Part shown: one piece after another, positions 19,600-28,005 of the stretch | Layout: every line of letters begins with the position of its first letter | How positions within the stretch are numbered: the stretch's first letter is position 1 | Assembly: GCF_028209395.1 (NCBI RefSeq) | Contig: NZ_JAQLDQ010000005.1 | Location: forward strand, 42,454-106,453 | Length of the DNA stretch: 64,000 nucleotides | Direction: 5' to 3' | From: Collinsella aerofaciens | Lineage (GTDB): Bacteria; Actinomycetota; Coriobacteriia; Coriobacteriales; Coriobacteriaceae | Notes under the pieces: model-generated | Seen by the model: only the letters and a program-made list of their open reading frames with translations | Databases searched by the model: none | Told to the model about the DNA's origin: nothing | Translations under genes and position numbers: made by a program

Positions 19600-20937
19600 A
19601 TGCAGTTCGATCAGGTGACAGTTATCGGTGGCGGTCTGGCGGGTTCGGAGTGCGCGATCCAGCTGGCAGATCGCGGGTTTGCCGTAAAGCTGTGCGAGAT
19701 GCGCCCCCAGGTGAGCTCCCCGGCCCACCATACCGATCACCTGGCAGAGCTCGTCTGCTCCAATTCGTTTAAGTCGACCCGTCCGGATTCCGCGGCTGGT
19801 TTGCTGAAGGCCGAGCTTGAGCGCATGGGTTCAGTCCTGCTCGATTGCGCCCATCGCGCGGCTGTTCCCGCCGGCGGTGCCCTGGCGGTCGACCGCGTCA
19901 AGTTTTCCGAGCTTGTCGAGGCCGAGGTTGCCCCCCGTCCCAATATCGAGGTCGTGCACGGCGAGGTCACGCAGATTCCCGAGGGTCACGTGGTCATTGC
20001 CGCGGGCCCGCTGTGTTCACCGGCGCTGAGCGAAGAGGTTATGAAGCTCGTCGGTGGCGATGCCCTGGCATTCTTTGATGCGGCGGCGCCGATCGTCGAT
20101 GCCTCCACGCTCGATATGGACGTGCTGTTCTCGCAGTCGCGCTACGAGGAGCAGGGGAGCGGCGACTATCTCAACGCTCCGCTCAACAAGGATGAGTACG
20201 AGGCCTTTATCGAGGCGCTTACCACGGCCGACCGCGTGGTGCTCAAGGACTTTGAGGGCGGCGATCTGTTCCAGGCCTGCCAGCCTGCCGAGGAGGTTGC
20301 GCGCACCGGCAAGGACGCCATTCGCTTTGGCGCCATGAAGCCCGTCGGCCTCACCGACCCGCGTACCGGACGTCGCCCCTGGGCGGCGATTCAGCTTCGT
20401 GCCGAGAACAAGGAGAAGACCGCTTACAATCTGGTGGGCTTCCAGACCAACCTGACCTTTGGCGAGCAGAAGCGCGTCTTCCATATGGTGCCGGGCCTGG
20501 AGAACGCTGAGTTCTTCCGCTACGGTGTCATGCACCGCAATACCTTTGTCGACGCTCCACACGTGCTCGATGGCACCTTTGCCGTGCCCGGTACCGGCGT
20601 GCGCCTAGCCGGTCAGATCACCGGCACCGAGGGGTACATGGAAGCCGTGGCGACAGGTCTGCTCGCGGCGCTCAACACCTATGCAGAGGCTATCGGCGCC
20701 GATTCCGTCGAGTTGCCCCGCGTGGGCGCCCTGGGTGCGCTCGTGGGCTATGCGACCGATCCTGCCACCGTGGGCTATCAGCCCATGCATGTCAACTTTG
20801 GCCTGGTGCCGCCACTCGAGGATGGTAAGCGCCGCAGCAAGCGCGACCGCTACCAGGCCTATGCGGACCGTGCGCTCGAGGCCCTTGACGCCTATCTGGC
20901 TACTCGCCCCGATCTGTTTGGAGGCGACCGGTCATAG
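19600..20937 (+). CDS. trmFO: tRNA (uracil-5-)-methyltransferase TrmFO
   Basis: Folate- and FAD-dependent enzyme that makes T54 in tRNA, the Gram-positive alternative to TrmA. It has 445 residues. The N-terminus has the FAD dinucleotide motif VIGGGLAGSECA and then CEMRPQ and CSNSFKS. Further conserved parts are PVGLTDPRTGRRPWAAIQLR, GFQTNLTFGEQKRVFHMVPGLENAEFFRYGVMHRN and the C-terminal GQITGTEGY. ATG 19600 has AGAAAGG 9 bp upstream; TTG 19594 is too close to it. It ends TAG 20935-20937, one base into the proposed xerC start. Confidence 0.95.
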   Translation: MQFDQVTVIGGGLAGSECAIQLADRGFAVKLCEMRPQVSSPAHHTDHLAELVCSNSFKSTRPDSAAGLLKAELERMGSVLLDCAHRAAVPAGGALAVDRVKFSELVEAEVAPRPNIEVVHGEVTQIPEGHVVIAAGPLCSPALSEEVMKLVGGDALAFFDAAAPIVDASTLDMDVLFSQSRYEEQGSGDYLNAPLNKDEYEAFIEALTTADRVVLKDFEGGDLFQACQPAEEVARTGKDAIRFGAMKPVGLTDPRTGRRPWAAIQLRAENKEKTAYNLVGFQTNLTFGEQKRVFHMVPGLENAEFFRYGVMHRNTFVDAPHVLDGTFAVPGTGVRLAGQITGTEGYMEAVATGLLAALNTYAEAIGADSVELPRVGALGALVGYATDPATVGYQPMHVNFGLVPPLEDGKRRSKRDRYQAYADRALEALDAYLATRPDLFGGDRS

Positions 20938-21854
20938 CCTTTGACCTGTACGACACCGTCGACTCGTTTATCGCCTATATCGCACGCGTCGAGGGACTTT
21001 CTCCCAACACGGTGACGGCCTATGGCTCGAGGCTGGAGCGCTTTGCTGCCTGGTGCGAACGCGAGGGCATCGACGCTCGCGCCGCCGACGTACGGACCGT
21101 TCGTTCCTATTTGGCCGAGCTGTCGCGTGGCCAGGTGGCGGCTCGGACCCTTGCGGCACACCTGTCTGCCATTCGCTCACTCTATCGGTGGATGGCTGTC
21201 GAGGGGATTGTCGAGGGCGATGCGGTCTCGGCGATCGCATCGCCCAAGCTGCCGCGCGACCTGCCGGGCGTCCTTACGACTCAACAGGTGGAGGCACTCC
21301 TCAAAGCCCCCGATACCTCAACACCCGCGGGACTGCGCGATGCGGCGATGCTCGAGTTGCTCTATGCCTCGGGTGCCCGCATCTCAGAGCTTGCGGCGCT
21401 CAATGTGGAATCCATCTCATGGTCCGAGCGCACACTGCGCCTGTGGGGCAAGGGGAGCAAGGAGCGCATCGTTCCTCTGTACCGTCGCGCACTCGAGGCG
21501 ACGCGTCTCTATATTGAGGAGGGGAGGCCGGAGTTGCTCGCTCGGGCAAAGCGCCGTGACCTCGCTACCGGGCCGCATCCGCTGTTTATATCGGCGCGCG
21601 GCAATCGCATGAGCGCTGCCATGCTCCGGCGGCGGTTCCATACGCTGGCGACGCTCGCCGGCATTCCGGCTGACATCGCCCCGCATGCGATGCGCCATAC
21701 CTTTGCGACCGACTTGCTCGAGGGCGGTGCGGACCTGCGCTCGGTTCAAGAGCTGCTGGGTCATGCGAGCCTGTCCACGACGCAGATCTACACGCATCTC
21801 ACACCCGATCGGCTCAAACGTGCCGTGGCTCAAGCCCATCCCCGCGGCGAATAG
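20934..21854 (+). CDS. xerC: Tyrosine recombinase XerC (apparent ATA start)
   Basis: Resolves chromosome dimers at dif with XerD. From ATA 20934 the protein has 306 residues. The SAM-like N-terminal domain contains FIAYIARVEGLSPNTVTAY. The catalytic domain has Arg149 (SGARISEL), Lys173, His251-xx-Arg254 (HAMRHTFATD), His277 (LLGHASL) and nucleophile Tyr286. No ATG, GTG or TTG lies in frame between the stop at 20886 and GTG 21012, which would delete the first 26 residues including conserved ones. GGAGG (20920-20924) is 9 nt from the ATA. It overlaps the trmFO stop. Confidence 0.85.
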   Translation: MAFDLYDTVDSFIAYIARVEGLSPNTVTAYGSRLERFAAWCEREGIDARAADVRTVRSYLAELSRGQVAARTLAAHLSAIRSLYRWMAVEGIVEGDAVSAIASPKLPRDLPGVLTTQQVEALLKAPDTSTPAGLRDAAMLELLYASGARISELAALNVESISWSERTLRLWGKGSKERIVPLYRRALEATRLYIEEGRPELLARAKRRDLATGPHPLFISARGNRMSAAMLRRRFHTLATLAGIPADIAPHAMRHTFATDLLEGGADLRSVQELLGHASLSTTQIYTHLTPDRLKRAVAQAHPRGE

Positions 21855-21903
21855 TGGCTGGGACGTCCCGCGCCGCACTCAGGTGTGTGGTTTTGATTGC
21901 GGG

Positions 21904-21932
21904 TTGGCAGGAAGATGCATTCCTGCTATCAT
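21904..21932 (+). promoter_or_regulatory. Promoter of rpsB-tsf
   Basis: TTGGCA (21904-21909), 17-bp spacer, TATCAT (21927-21932), with TG at 21924-21925 giving an extended -10. The predicted start leaves a leader of about 130 nt. Confidence 0.65.
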
Positions 21933-21939
21933 TCATCGG

Positions 21940-22073
21940 GTTGCTTCACGGCAACATGTTTTTATCACGCACGCGCGGCTACTTCATACCGTGGTGCCCG
22001 GGCTTTGGTAGCACATGTCCGGGTTGGTTTTGGAGGATGACCCCGCGCGGAGGCAAACCACAGGAGGTTTAAC
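21940..22073 (+). promoter_or_regulatory. Long leader of rpsB, possibly S2-responsive
   Basis: About 130 nt between the promoter and rpsB, GC-rich and with several complementary segments. S2 represses its own operon through the leader in other bacteria; whether this RNA does so cannot be decided without a structure comparison. AGGAGG precedes ATG 22074. Confidence 0.35.
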
Positions 22074-22802
22074 ATGGCTACCAAGATTAATATCCGCACC
22101 CTGCTCGAGGCCGGCTGCCACTTCGGTCACCAGACCCGTCGCTGGAACCCCAAGATGAAGCCGTTCATCTTCGGTGAGCGCAACGGCATCTACATCCTCG
22201 ACCTCAAGCAGACCATCCTCGACGCCGACCAGGCCTACACCTTCGTCAAGAACGTCGCCAAGGGTGGCAACGTGCTGTTTGTCGGCACCAAGAAGCAGGC
22301 TCAGGAGGCCGTCAAGAACGCTGCTGAGCGCGCCAACATGCCTTACATCAACCAGCGTTGGCTCGGCGGCATGCTGACCAACTTCGTCACCATCCGCTCC
22401 CGCATTAACCGCATGGAGGAGCTCGAGGCTATGGTCGAGGACGGCCGCATGGCTGTTCTGCCCAAGAAGGAGCAGGCTGTGCTCGGCAAGGAGCTCACCA
22501 AGCTCCAGACCAACCTCGGTGGCGCCCGCGACATGAAGGGTCTGCCCCAGGCTCTCTTCGTCATCGACACCAAGCGCGAGGAGAACGCCATCAAGGAGGC
22601 TCAGCGCCTGAACATCCCCGTCGTCGCTCTGATCGACACCAACTCCGATCCCGACGAGGTCGAGTACGGCATCCCCTGCAACGATGACGCTATCTCCGCT
22701 GTCACCCTTATGTGCGAGCTCATGGCTGACGCCTGCCTCGCTGGCTCCGGCAAGGAGCAGGTCTCCGAGGCCGAGATGGCCGCTGAGCCCAAGGCCGAGT
22801 AA
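22074..22802 (+). CDS. rpsB: 30S ribosomal protein S2
   Basis: S2 joins late in 30S assembly and supports S1 binding. It has 242 residues with [57 protein letters not shown] and [22 protein letters not shown], all hallmarks. The start has a strong AGGAGG 6-8 nt upstream. It leads rpsB-tsf, which ends at the terminator at 23741. Confidence 0.98.
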   Translation: MATKINIRTLLEAGCHFGHQTRRWNPKMKPFIFGERNGIYILDLKQTILDADQAYTFVKNVAKGGNVLFVGTKKQAQEAVKNAAERANMPYINQRWLGGMLTNFVTIRSRINRMEELEAMVEDGRMAVLPKKEQAVLGKELTKLQTNLGGARDMKGLPQALFVIDTKREENAIKEAQRLNIPVVALIDTNSDPDEVEYGIPCNDDAISAVTLMCELMADACLAGSGKEQVSEAEMAAEPKAE

Positions 22803-22847
22803 ATCAGTCTTAGTTAATTCTTTTTCATCTCTTTGAAAGGAACCACA

Positions 22848-23717
22848 ATGGCCCAGATTACCGCCGCTATGGTCAAGCAGCTCCGCGAGATGACCGACTC
22901 CCCGATGATGGAGTGCAAGAAGGCTCTCGTCGAGGCTGACGGCGACATGGACGCCGCTGTCGACGTTCTGCGTAAGAACGGCCTTGCCAAGGCTGCCAAG
23001 AAGGCTGGCCGTGAGACCAACGAGGGCGCTGTCGCCGCGTTCGTCTCCGAGGATGGCAAGACCGGCGCTCTGCTCGAGCTCTCCTGCGAGACCGACTTCG
23101 TTGGCTCCAACGCCAAGTTCACCGGCTTTGCTTCCAAGGTCGCTGAGGTTGTCGCCACCACCGAGCCGGCCGATGTCGACGCTCTGCTCGAGAAGCCGAT
23201 GGGCGAGGAGACCGTTTCCTCCGAGCTCACCGAGATGATTCACATCATGGGCGAGAACATGAAGATCTCCCGCTTCGCTGCCCGCAAGGCTGAGAACGGC
23301 GCGCTCGCTTCTTACATCCACATGGGTGGTAAGATCGGCGTCCTCGTCGAGTTCGCCTTCGAGAAGGCCGAGACCGCTCAGGCTGAGTCCTTCAATACCT
23401 TCGCTCACGACGTTGCCCTTCAGGTTGCCGCCGTCGCCCCGATCTGCGCTACCCGCGATCAGGTTCCGGCCGAGACCGTCGAGCACGAGAAGCAGATCTA
23501 CATGGCTCAGGCTGCCGAGTCCGGTAAGCCCGAGGCTATCCAGGAGAAGATGGCTGTCGGCCGTCTGGAGAAGTTCTACAAGCAGTCCGTGCTCACCGAG
23601 CAGGAGTTCATCAAGGACAGCTCCCTCACCATCAAGAAGTACGCTGAGCAGGTCTCCAAGGAGCTCGGCGACACCATTACCGTCGTTGCCTTTGACCGTC
23701 TGGTCCGTGGCGAGTAA
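22848..23717 (+). CDS. tsf: Elongation factor Ts
   Basis: Nucleotide exchange factor for EF-Tu. It has 289 residues. The UBA-like N-terminus (ITAAMVKQLREMTDSPMMECKKALVEADGDMD) and the ELSCETDFVGSN motif contacting EF-Tu are clear. ATG 22848 is chosen, with GAAAGGA just upstream; an in-frame TTG at 22833 lies before that site. It pairs with rpsB. Confidence 0.98.
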   Translation: MAQITAAMVKQLREMTDSPMMECKKALVEADGDMDAAVDVLRKNGLAKAAKKAGRETNEGAVAAFVSEDGKTGALLELSCETDFVGSNAKFTGFASKVAEVVATTEPADVDALLEKPMGEETVSSELTEMIHIMGENMKISRFAARKAENGALASYIHMGGKIGVLVEFAFEKAETAQAESFNTFAHDVALQVAAVAPICATRDQVPAETVEHEKQIYMAQAAESGKPEAIQEKMAVGRLEKFYKQSVLTEQEFIKDSSLTIKKYAEQVSKELGDTITVVAFDRLVRGE

Positions 23718-23740
23718 ATAAGCTCTTGTAGCTGGTAATG

Positions 23741-23776
23741 AGCAGGCTGTGGGTTTTACTCACAGCCTGCTTTTTC
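23741..23776 (+). terminator. Rho-independent terminator after tsf
   Basis: An 11-bp perfect stem (23741-23751 with 23761-23771) is followed by TTTTT. Confidence 0.93.
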
Positions 23777-23796
23777 ATGGCTCTACTTAGAGCCTT

Positions 23797-23805
23797 TGAT
23801 ATCAT
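23797..23805 (+). promoter_or_regulatory. Extended -10 promoter of pyrH
   Basis: TGATATCAT: TG at 23797-23798 and TATCAT at 23800-23805, about 30 bp before pyrH and after the tsf terminator. No clear -35. Confidence 0.5.
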
Positions 23806-23834
23806 ATTGAGAGTCTAATTAAAGGAGGATCGCT

Positions 23835-24557
23835 TTGTCCGACATCCGATATAAACGCGTGCTTCTTAAGCTTTCCGGCGAAGCACTGATGGGCGACGGC
23901 CAATATGGCATCGACCCCAAGGTTACCGACCATCTTGCCAAGCAGGTCAAGGAGCTGCTCGCCGTTGGCCATGAGGTCGGCGTCGTTGTCGGCGGCGGCA
24001 ATATTTTCCGCGGCATGGCCGGCGCTGCCGGTGGCATGGAGCGTGCTCAGGCCGACTACATGGGCATGCTGGCAACCGTTATGAACGCGCTCGCCCTGCA
24101 GGATGCCTTCGAGCATAACGATGTTCCCTGCCGCGTGATGAGCGCTATCCAGATGAACGAGATCTGCGAGCCCTATATTCGCCGTCGCGCCATCAACCAC
24201 CTTTCCAAGGGCAACGTCGTCATCTTCGCTGCCGGTTCGGGCAATCCGTACTTTACGACCGACACCGCCGCGGCTCTTCGTGCGTGCGAGATCGGCGCCG
24301 AGATTCTGATTAAAGCCACCAAGGTTGACGGCATCTACGACAAGGATCCCGTCAAGTGCGCCGATGCCGTCCGTTTTGACAAGATTACCTATCACGAGGT
24401 GCTCGTCCGCGGCCTGCAGGTTATGGATTCCACGGCTACGGCACTGTGCCAGGATAACCGTATGCCGATTTTGGTCCTCAACATCGATGGCGAGGACACC
24501 GTCAAGCGCGCGCTCGCGGGTGAGCCCGTCGGCACGCTCGTCTATCAGGAGGATTAA
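23835..24557 (+). CDS. pyrH: UMP kinase
   Basis: Phosphorylates UMP to UDP; hexameric amino-acid-kinase fold. It has 240 residues with [24 protein letters not shown], the nucleotide-site segment [20 protein letters not shown] and [16 protein letters not shown] 23835 is preceded by AAAGGAGG (23821-23828). It heads the pyrH-frr-uppS-cdsA-dxr-rseP-ispG-proS run, with spacers of 15 bp or less. Confidence 0.97.
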   Translation: MSDIRYKRVLLKLSGEALMGDGQYGIDPKVTDHLAKQVKELLAVGHEVGVVVGGGNIFRGMAGAAGGMERAQADYMGMLATVMNALALQDAFEHNDVPCRVMSAIQMNEICEPYIRRRAINHLSKGNVVIFAAGSGNPYFTTDTAAALRACEIGAEILIKATKVDGIYDKDPVKCADAVRFDKITYHEVLVRGLQVMDSTATALCQDNRMPILVLNIDGEDTVKRALAGEPVGTLVYQED

Positions 24558-24559
24558 GC

Positions 24560-25096
24560 ATGGCAGAGAACATCACCGCCCATATGGACAAGTCGCTCGA
24601 GTCCCTCAAGCATAACTTCTCCAAGGTCCGTACCGGCCGCGCCAATGCCAACATTCTGTCCGACATCACCGTCGATTATTACGGGGTTCCCACGCCGGTC
24701 ACGCAGGTTGCCGCCGTCAAGACCCCCGAGGCCCACATGCTGCTCATCGAGCCGTGGGACAAGGCACTCATCAATGCTATCGTCAAGGCCATCGGCGCTT
24801 CCGATCTGGGTATTACCCCCAACTCCGATGGCACCGTCGTTCGTCTTCCGTTCCCGGCTCCCACTGAGGAGCGCCGTCGCGAGCTCGTCAAGGAGTGCCG
24901 CGAGTACGCCGAGCAGGCCAAGGTGTCTATCCGTAACATCCGTCGCGACTTCAACAACAAGCTCGAGCGCGATGAGGAGCTCACCGAGGACGATGTCCGT
25001 CGCGAGCAGGCCAAGGTCCAGAAGCACACTGATGAGTATGTCGCCAAGGTCGAGGAGCTTCTGAAGGAAAAAGAAGCCGAGGTCATGGAGATCTAA
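24560..25096 (+). CDS. frr: Ribosome recycling factor
   Basis: Splits post-termination ribosomes with EF-G. It has 178 residues. The conserved KVRTGRANANILSDITVDYYGVPTPVTQ region and C-terminal long helices (VSIRNIRRDFNN, DDVRREQAKVQKHTDEYVAKVEELLKEKE) are present. It is slightly shorter than the usual 185 residues. It starts 2 bp after the pyrH stop. Confidence 0.97.
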   Translation: MAENITAHMDKSLESLKHNFSKVRTGRANANILSDITVDYYGVPTPVTQVAAVKTPEAHMLLIEPWDKALINAIVKAIGASDLGITPNSDGTVVRLPFPAPTEERRRELVKECREYAEQAKVSIRNIRRDFNNKLERDEELTEDDVRREQAKVQKHTDEYVAKVEELLKEKEAEVMEI

Positions 25097-25097
25097 G

Positions 25098-25892
25098 GTG
25101 CAATACGACGAGCATAAACTGGTCGAGTACTTTGCCGACGCCCCTGCGGGCGTCGGTTTTTCCGACCTTGACCTCAATAACATTCCGCACCATATCTCGT
25201 GCATCATGGACGGTAACGGTCGTTGGGCCACGTCGCGCGGTCTTGCACGCACCGAGGGCCACAAGGCGGGTATCGTCTCCCTGCGCGAGATCATTACCGC
25301 ATGCGTGCGCTTGGGTGTCGACGTCCTTTCGGCCTATGCGTTTTCCACCGAAAACTGGAATCGTCCGCAGCACGAGGTCAACGTTTTGATGCATTTGTTT
25401 GCCAAGACGTTTATCGATGAGTTGCCGCTGCTTAAGCGCGAAAACGTTCGCGTTGTCTTTTTGGGCGATATTTCCGCACTGCCTAAGAAGACCCGCGATG
25501 TCTTTGAGCGAGGTCTTGCTGAGTGCGCCAATCACACCGGCATGACGCTGGCGCTTGCCGTCAACTACGGCGCGCGTGCCGAGATTACCCGCGCTGTCCG
25601 TCAGATCGCACTCGACGCTGCCGCCGGTAAGATCGATCCTGGCGCAATTGATGACGACATGGTGGCTTCCCACCTCTATACCGCTGGCCTTCCCGATCCT
25701 GAGCTTGTGATTCGCACTTCTGGTGAGCTGCGCCTTTCGAACTATCTGCTGTGGCAGGTGGCTTATTCCGAATTCTACGTCACCGATACCTATTGGCCCG
25801 ACTTTGATCGTTGGGGCCTTGTCGACGCCATTTTGGCCTATCAGGGCCGTGACCGTAGGTTTGGTGGTCTGAGCAAGACCGAGGAGGCTTAA
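25098..25892 (+). CDS. uppS: Undecaprenyl diphosphate synthase (cis-prenyltransferase)
   Basis: Makes the C55 lipid carrier for cell-wall synthesis from farnesyl-PP and isopentenyl-PP. It has 264 residues with the catalytic HISCIMDGNGRWA motif, AYAFSTENWNRP, LALAVNYGARAEI and the C-terminal LVIRTSGELRLSNYLLWQVAYSEF. GTG 25098 follows the frr stop directly, with GGAG in the frr end serving as ribosome-binding site. Together with dxr and ispG this run links MEP-pathway isoprenoid supply to wall synthesis. Confidence 0.96.
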   Translation: MQYDEHKLVEYFADAPAGVGFSDLDLNNIPHHISCIMDGNGRWATSRGLARTEGHKAGIVSLREIITACVRLGVDVLSAYAFSTENWNRPQHEVNVLMHLFAKTFIDELPLLKRENVRVVFLGDISALPKKTRDVFERGLAECANHTGMTLALAVNYGARAEITRAVRQIALDAAAGKIDPGAIDDDMVASHLYTAGLPDPELVIRTSGELRLSNYLLWQVAYSEFYVTDTYWPDFDRWGLVDAILAYQGRDRRFGGLSKTEEA

Positions 25893-25894
25893 TC

Positions 25895-26794
25895 GTGTCC
25901 GATCGTCCCAAGGCAATTGCTCCCAAGACATCTGAGCGCAAGGCTGTCGCTGCAGGAGCGCCCGCAGCGAAGAATGGCACCGGTTCGTGGCTTGCCGGCT
26001 TTATCACCCGTGCCGCCGCCGGTATCGTCTATGCCGTTGTCTTTATCCTGTGCCTGGTTTTGGGTATTGTGCCCACGGCCATCTTTGTTTCTGTCATGAG
26101 CGGTCTGTGCTGCTATGAGTTTTTCCGTATGACGAGGCTCGATGGCAAGATGGCTAACGAGCGCATGGGTATCGCTGCCGCCGTACTCTTTCCGCTGTCG
26201 GCGTTGGGCGATTCGATGTTGCTGAATGCCCTGCTTTTTGCCCTGATGCTCGCTGTGGGCATTTGGTATGTTTGGTCGCCGCGTACCCGCATCTCTGATG
26301 TGGCCGTGACGCTCATGGGTCCCATCTACACTGGCTTTATGCTGTCGGCTATCGTGCTGCTGCGCGATGCCGTGCCCGGTTTTGCCGGCGCCCTGCTTTC
26401 GGTGGGCGTTTGCGCGTCCCTTTGGGTCTCCGATTCGTTTGCCTACATCGTGGGTAGCCGTATCGGCAAGCACAAGATGGTCCCTAAGATTTCTCCCAAA
26501 AAGAGCTGGGAGGGCTTTGTCGGCGGCATCTTGGGCTCGGTTCTTATCTGGCTCATTTTGTGGGCGACGCATTTTTATAAGCTGAGCTTGCCCTACGCAC
26601 TGCTGTGCGGCGTGGTTGTGTCCATCCTGGGCGTTATCGGCGACCTTATTGAGTCACGCATCAAGCGTGGCGTGGGCGTCAAGGATTCCGGCAACCTTAT
26701 CCCGGGCCATGGCGGCATGCTCGACCGTAGCGACTCGCTTATCTTTGGCTGCATTACCGCGCAGCTGCTTTTGATGATCGGAGGCGTGCTGTAA
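25895..26794 (+). CDS. cdsA: Phosphatidate cytidylyltransferase
   Basis: Integral membrane enzyme making CDP-diacylglycerol, the branch point of phospholipid synthesis. It has 299 residues. The N-terminus is a ~35-residue Ala/Lys-rich cytoplasmic stretch. About eight hydrophobic segments follow, and the C-terminal CDP-alcohol signature KDSGNLIPGHGGMLDRSDS is present. GTG 25895 starts 2 bp after uppS; its stop overlaps dxr by 1 bp. Confidence 0.95.
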   Translation: MSDRPKAIAPKTSERKAVAAGAPAAKNGTGSWLAGFITRAAAGIVYAVVFILCLVLGIVPTAIFVSVMSGLCCYEFFRMTRLDGKMANERMGIAAAVLFPLSALGDSMLLNALLFALMLAVGIWYVWSPRTRISDVAVTLMGPIYTGFMLSAIVLLRDAVPGFAGALLSVGVCASLWVSDSFAYIVGSRIGKHKMVPKISPKKSWEGFVGGILGSVLIWLILWATHFYKLSLPYALLCGVVVSILGVIGDLIESRIKRGVGVKDSGNLIPGHGGMLDRSDSLIFGCITAQLLLMIGGVL

Positions 26795-27981
26795 TGGCCT
26801 TTCAGACGACGTACGGCCCTGATGGGCGTCTTCGCGTTGCCATTCTGGGCTGTACGGGCTCTATCGGCACGCAGGCACTCGATGTATGCCGTCAGCATGC
26901 CGATCGACTGCAGGTGACGGCGTTGTCCGTTAACTCCAGCACTTCGGAGCTCGTTGCCGCCGCCCGCGAGTTTTCGGTCCCGGCCGTTGCCGTGGCCGAC
27001 ACCACCCACGGTGCGGACGCTGTACTGCAGGAACTGCCCGAGGGCACCGAGCTCGGTGTTGGTGCGCAGGCGGTTTGTGAGCTCGCGCGTCGCGATGACG
27101 TCGACTGTGTCCTTGTTGCCATTGTGGGCGCTGCCGGGCTCGAAGCGAGCCATGCGGCCCTGACCTCGAACAAGCGTCTCGCACTTGCCAACAAGGAGTC
27201 TCTCGTTGTCGGCGGTGACCTGCTGATGCCGTTGGCGCAACCGGGTCAGCTAATTCCGGTCGACTCCGAGCACTCCGCCATCTACCAGTGCTATCTGGGG
27301 GAGAATCCGCGCGAGGCCCACTGCATCTGGCTTACTTGCTCGGGCGGTCCGTTCTTTGGCCGTACGCGCGACGAGCTCAATTGCGTGACGCGTGCCGATG
27401 CCCTCGCACATCCCACGTGGGCCATGGGTGCCAAGATCACCATCGACTCCGCCACCCTCATGAACAAGGGCCTAGAGCGCATTGAGGCCATGCATCTGTT
27501 TAACTGCGACCTCGATTTTATTAACGTGGTCGTGCAGCGTCAGTCCAAGATTCACTCTATGGTCGAGTTTGCCGACGGCTCCGTGATGGCGCATCTCGGT
27601 GCTTCCGACATGCGTATTCCCATCCAGTTCGCGTTCTCGTATCCCGAGCGTTGGGATACCCCGGCGCCTCGTATCGATTTCCGCGATCTGGGGCAGCTCA
27701 CGTTTGATGCTGCCGACATGGATACCTTCCGCTGTCTGGCACTGGCCGAACGTGCCGGCAAGACAGGTGGCACCATGCCGTGCGTGCTCAATGCCGCCAA
27801 CGAGGTCGCCGTCGATGCCTTCCTGCACGATGGCTGCAGCTTTACCGATATCGATTGCATTGTGGAATCCTGCATGGATGCTCACGATATGCAGGCGGTC
27901 GATTCGTTTGAGCAGCTTCGCGACATCGATGCGTGGGCGCGTGAAAAAGCTGCGCAGGTGCTCGCCGCAACTCGTTCCTAA
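26794..27981 (+). CDS. dxr: 1-deoxy-D-xylulose 5-phosphate reductoisomerase
   Basis: Second MEP-pathway enzyme, converting DXP to MEP with NADPH. It has 395 residues. The NADPH motif is LGCTGSIGTQALDVC; the substrate/metal site contains ALANKESLVVGG and PVDSEHSAIYQC; the flexible loop and C-terminal helical domain (NAANEVAVDAFL) are present. The start overlaps the cdsA stop. ispG, another MEP gene, lies two genes downstream. Confidence 0.97.
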   Translation: MAFQTTYGPDGRLRVAILGCTGSIGTQALDVCRQHADRLQVTALSVNSSTSELVAAAREFSVPAVAVADTTHGADAVLQELPEGTELGVGAQAVCELARRDDVDCVLVAIVGAAGLEASHAALTSNKRLALANKESLVVGGDLLMPLAQPGQLIPVDSEHSAIYQCYLGENPREAHCIWLTCSGGPFFGRTRDELNCVTRADALAHPTWAMGAKITIDSATLMNKGLERIEAMHLFNCDLDFINVVVQRQSKIHSMVEFADGSVMAHLGASDMRIPIQFAFSYPERWDTPAPRIDFRDLGQLTFDAADMDTFRCLALAERAGKTGGTMPCVLNAANEVAVDAFLHDGCSFTDIDCIVESCMDAHDMQAVDSFEQLRDIDAWAREKAAQVLAATRS

Positions 27982-28005
27982 CCATAAGGATTGCTTTTTC
28001 GTTTT

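Noticed and set aside
20934..21854. xerC as an integrase of a mobile element
   Set aside because: It has housekeeping XerC length and motifs, sits in the conserved dprA-trmFO-xerC order, and no attachment sites or phage genes are nearby.
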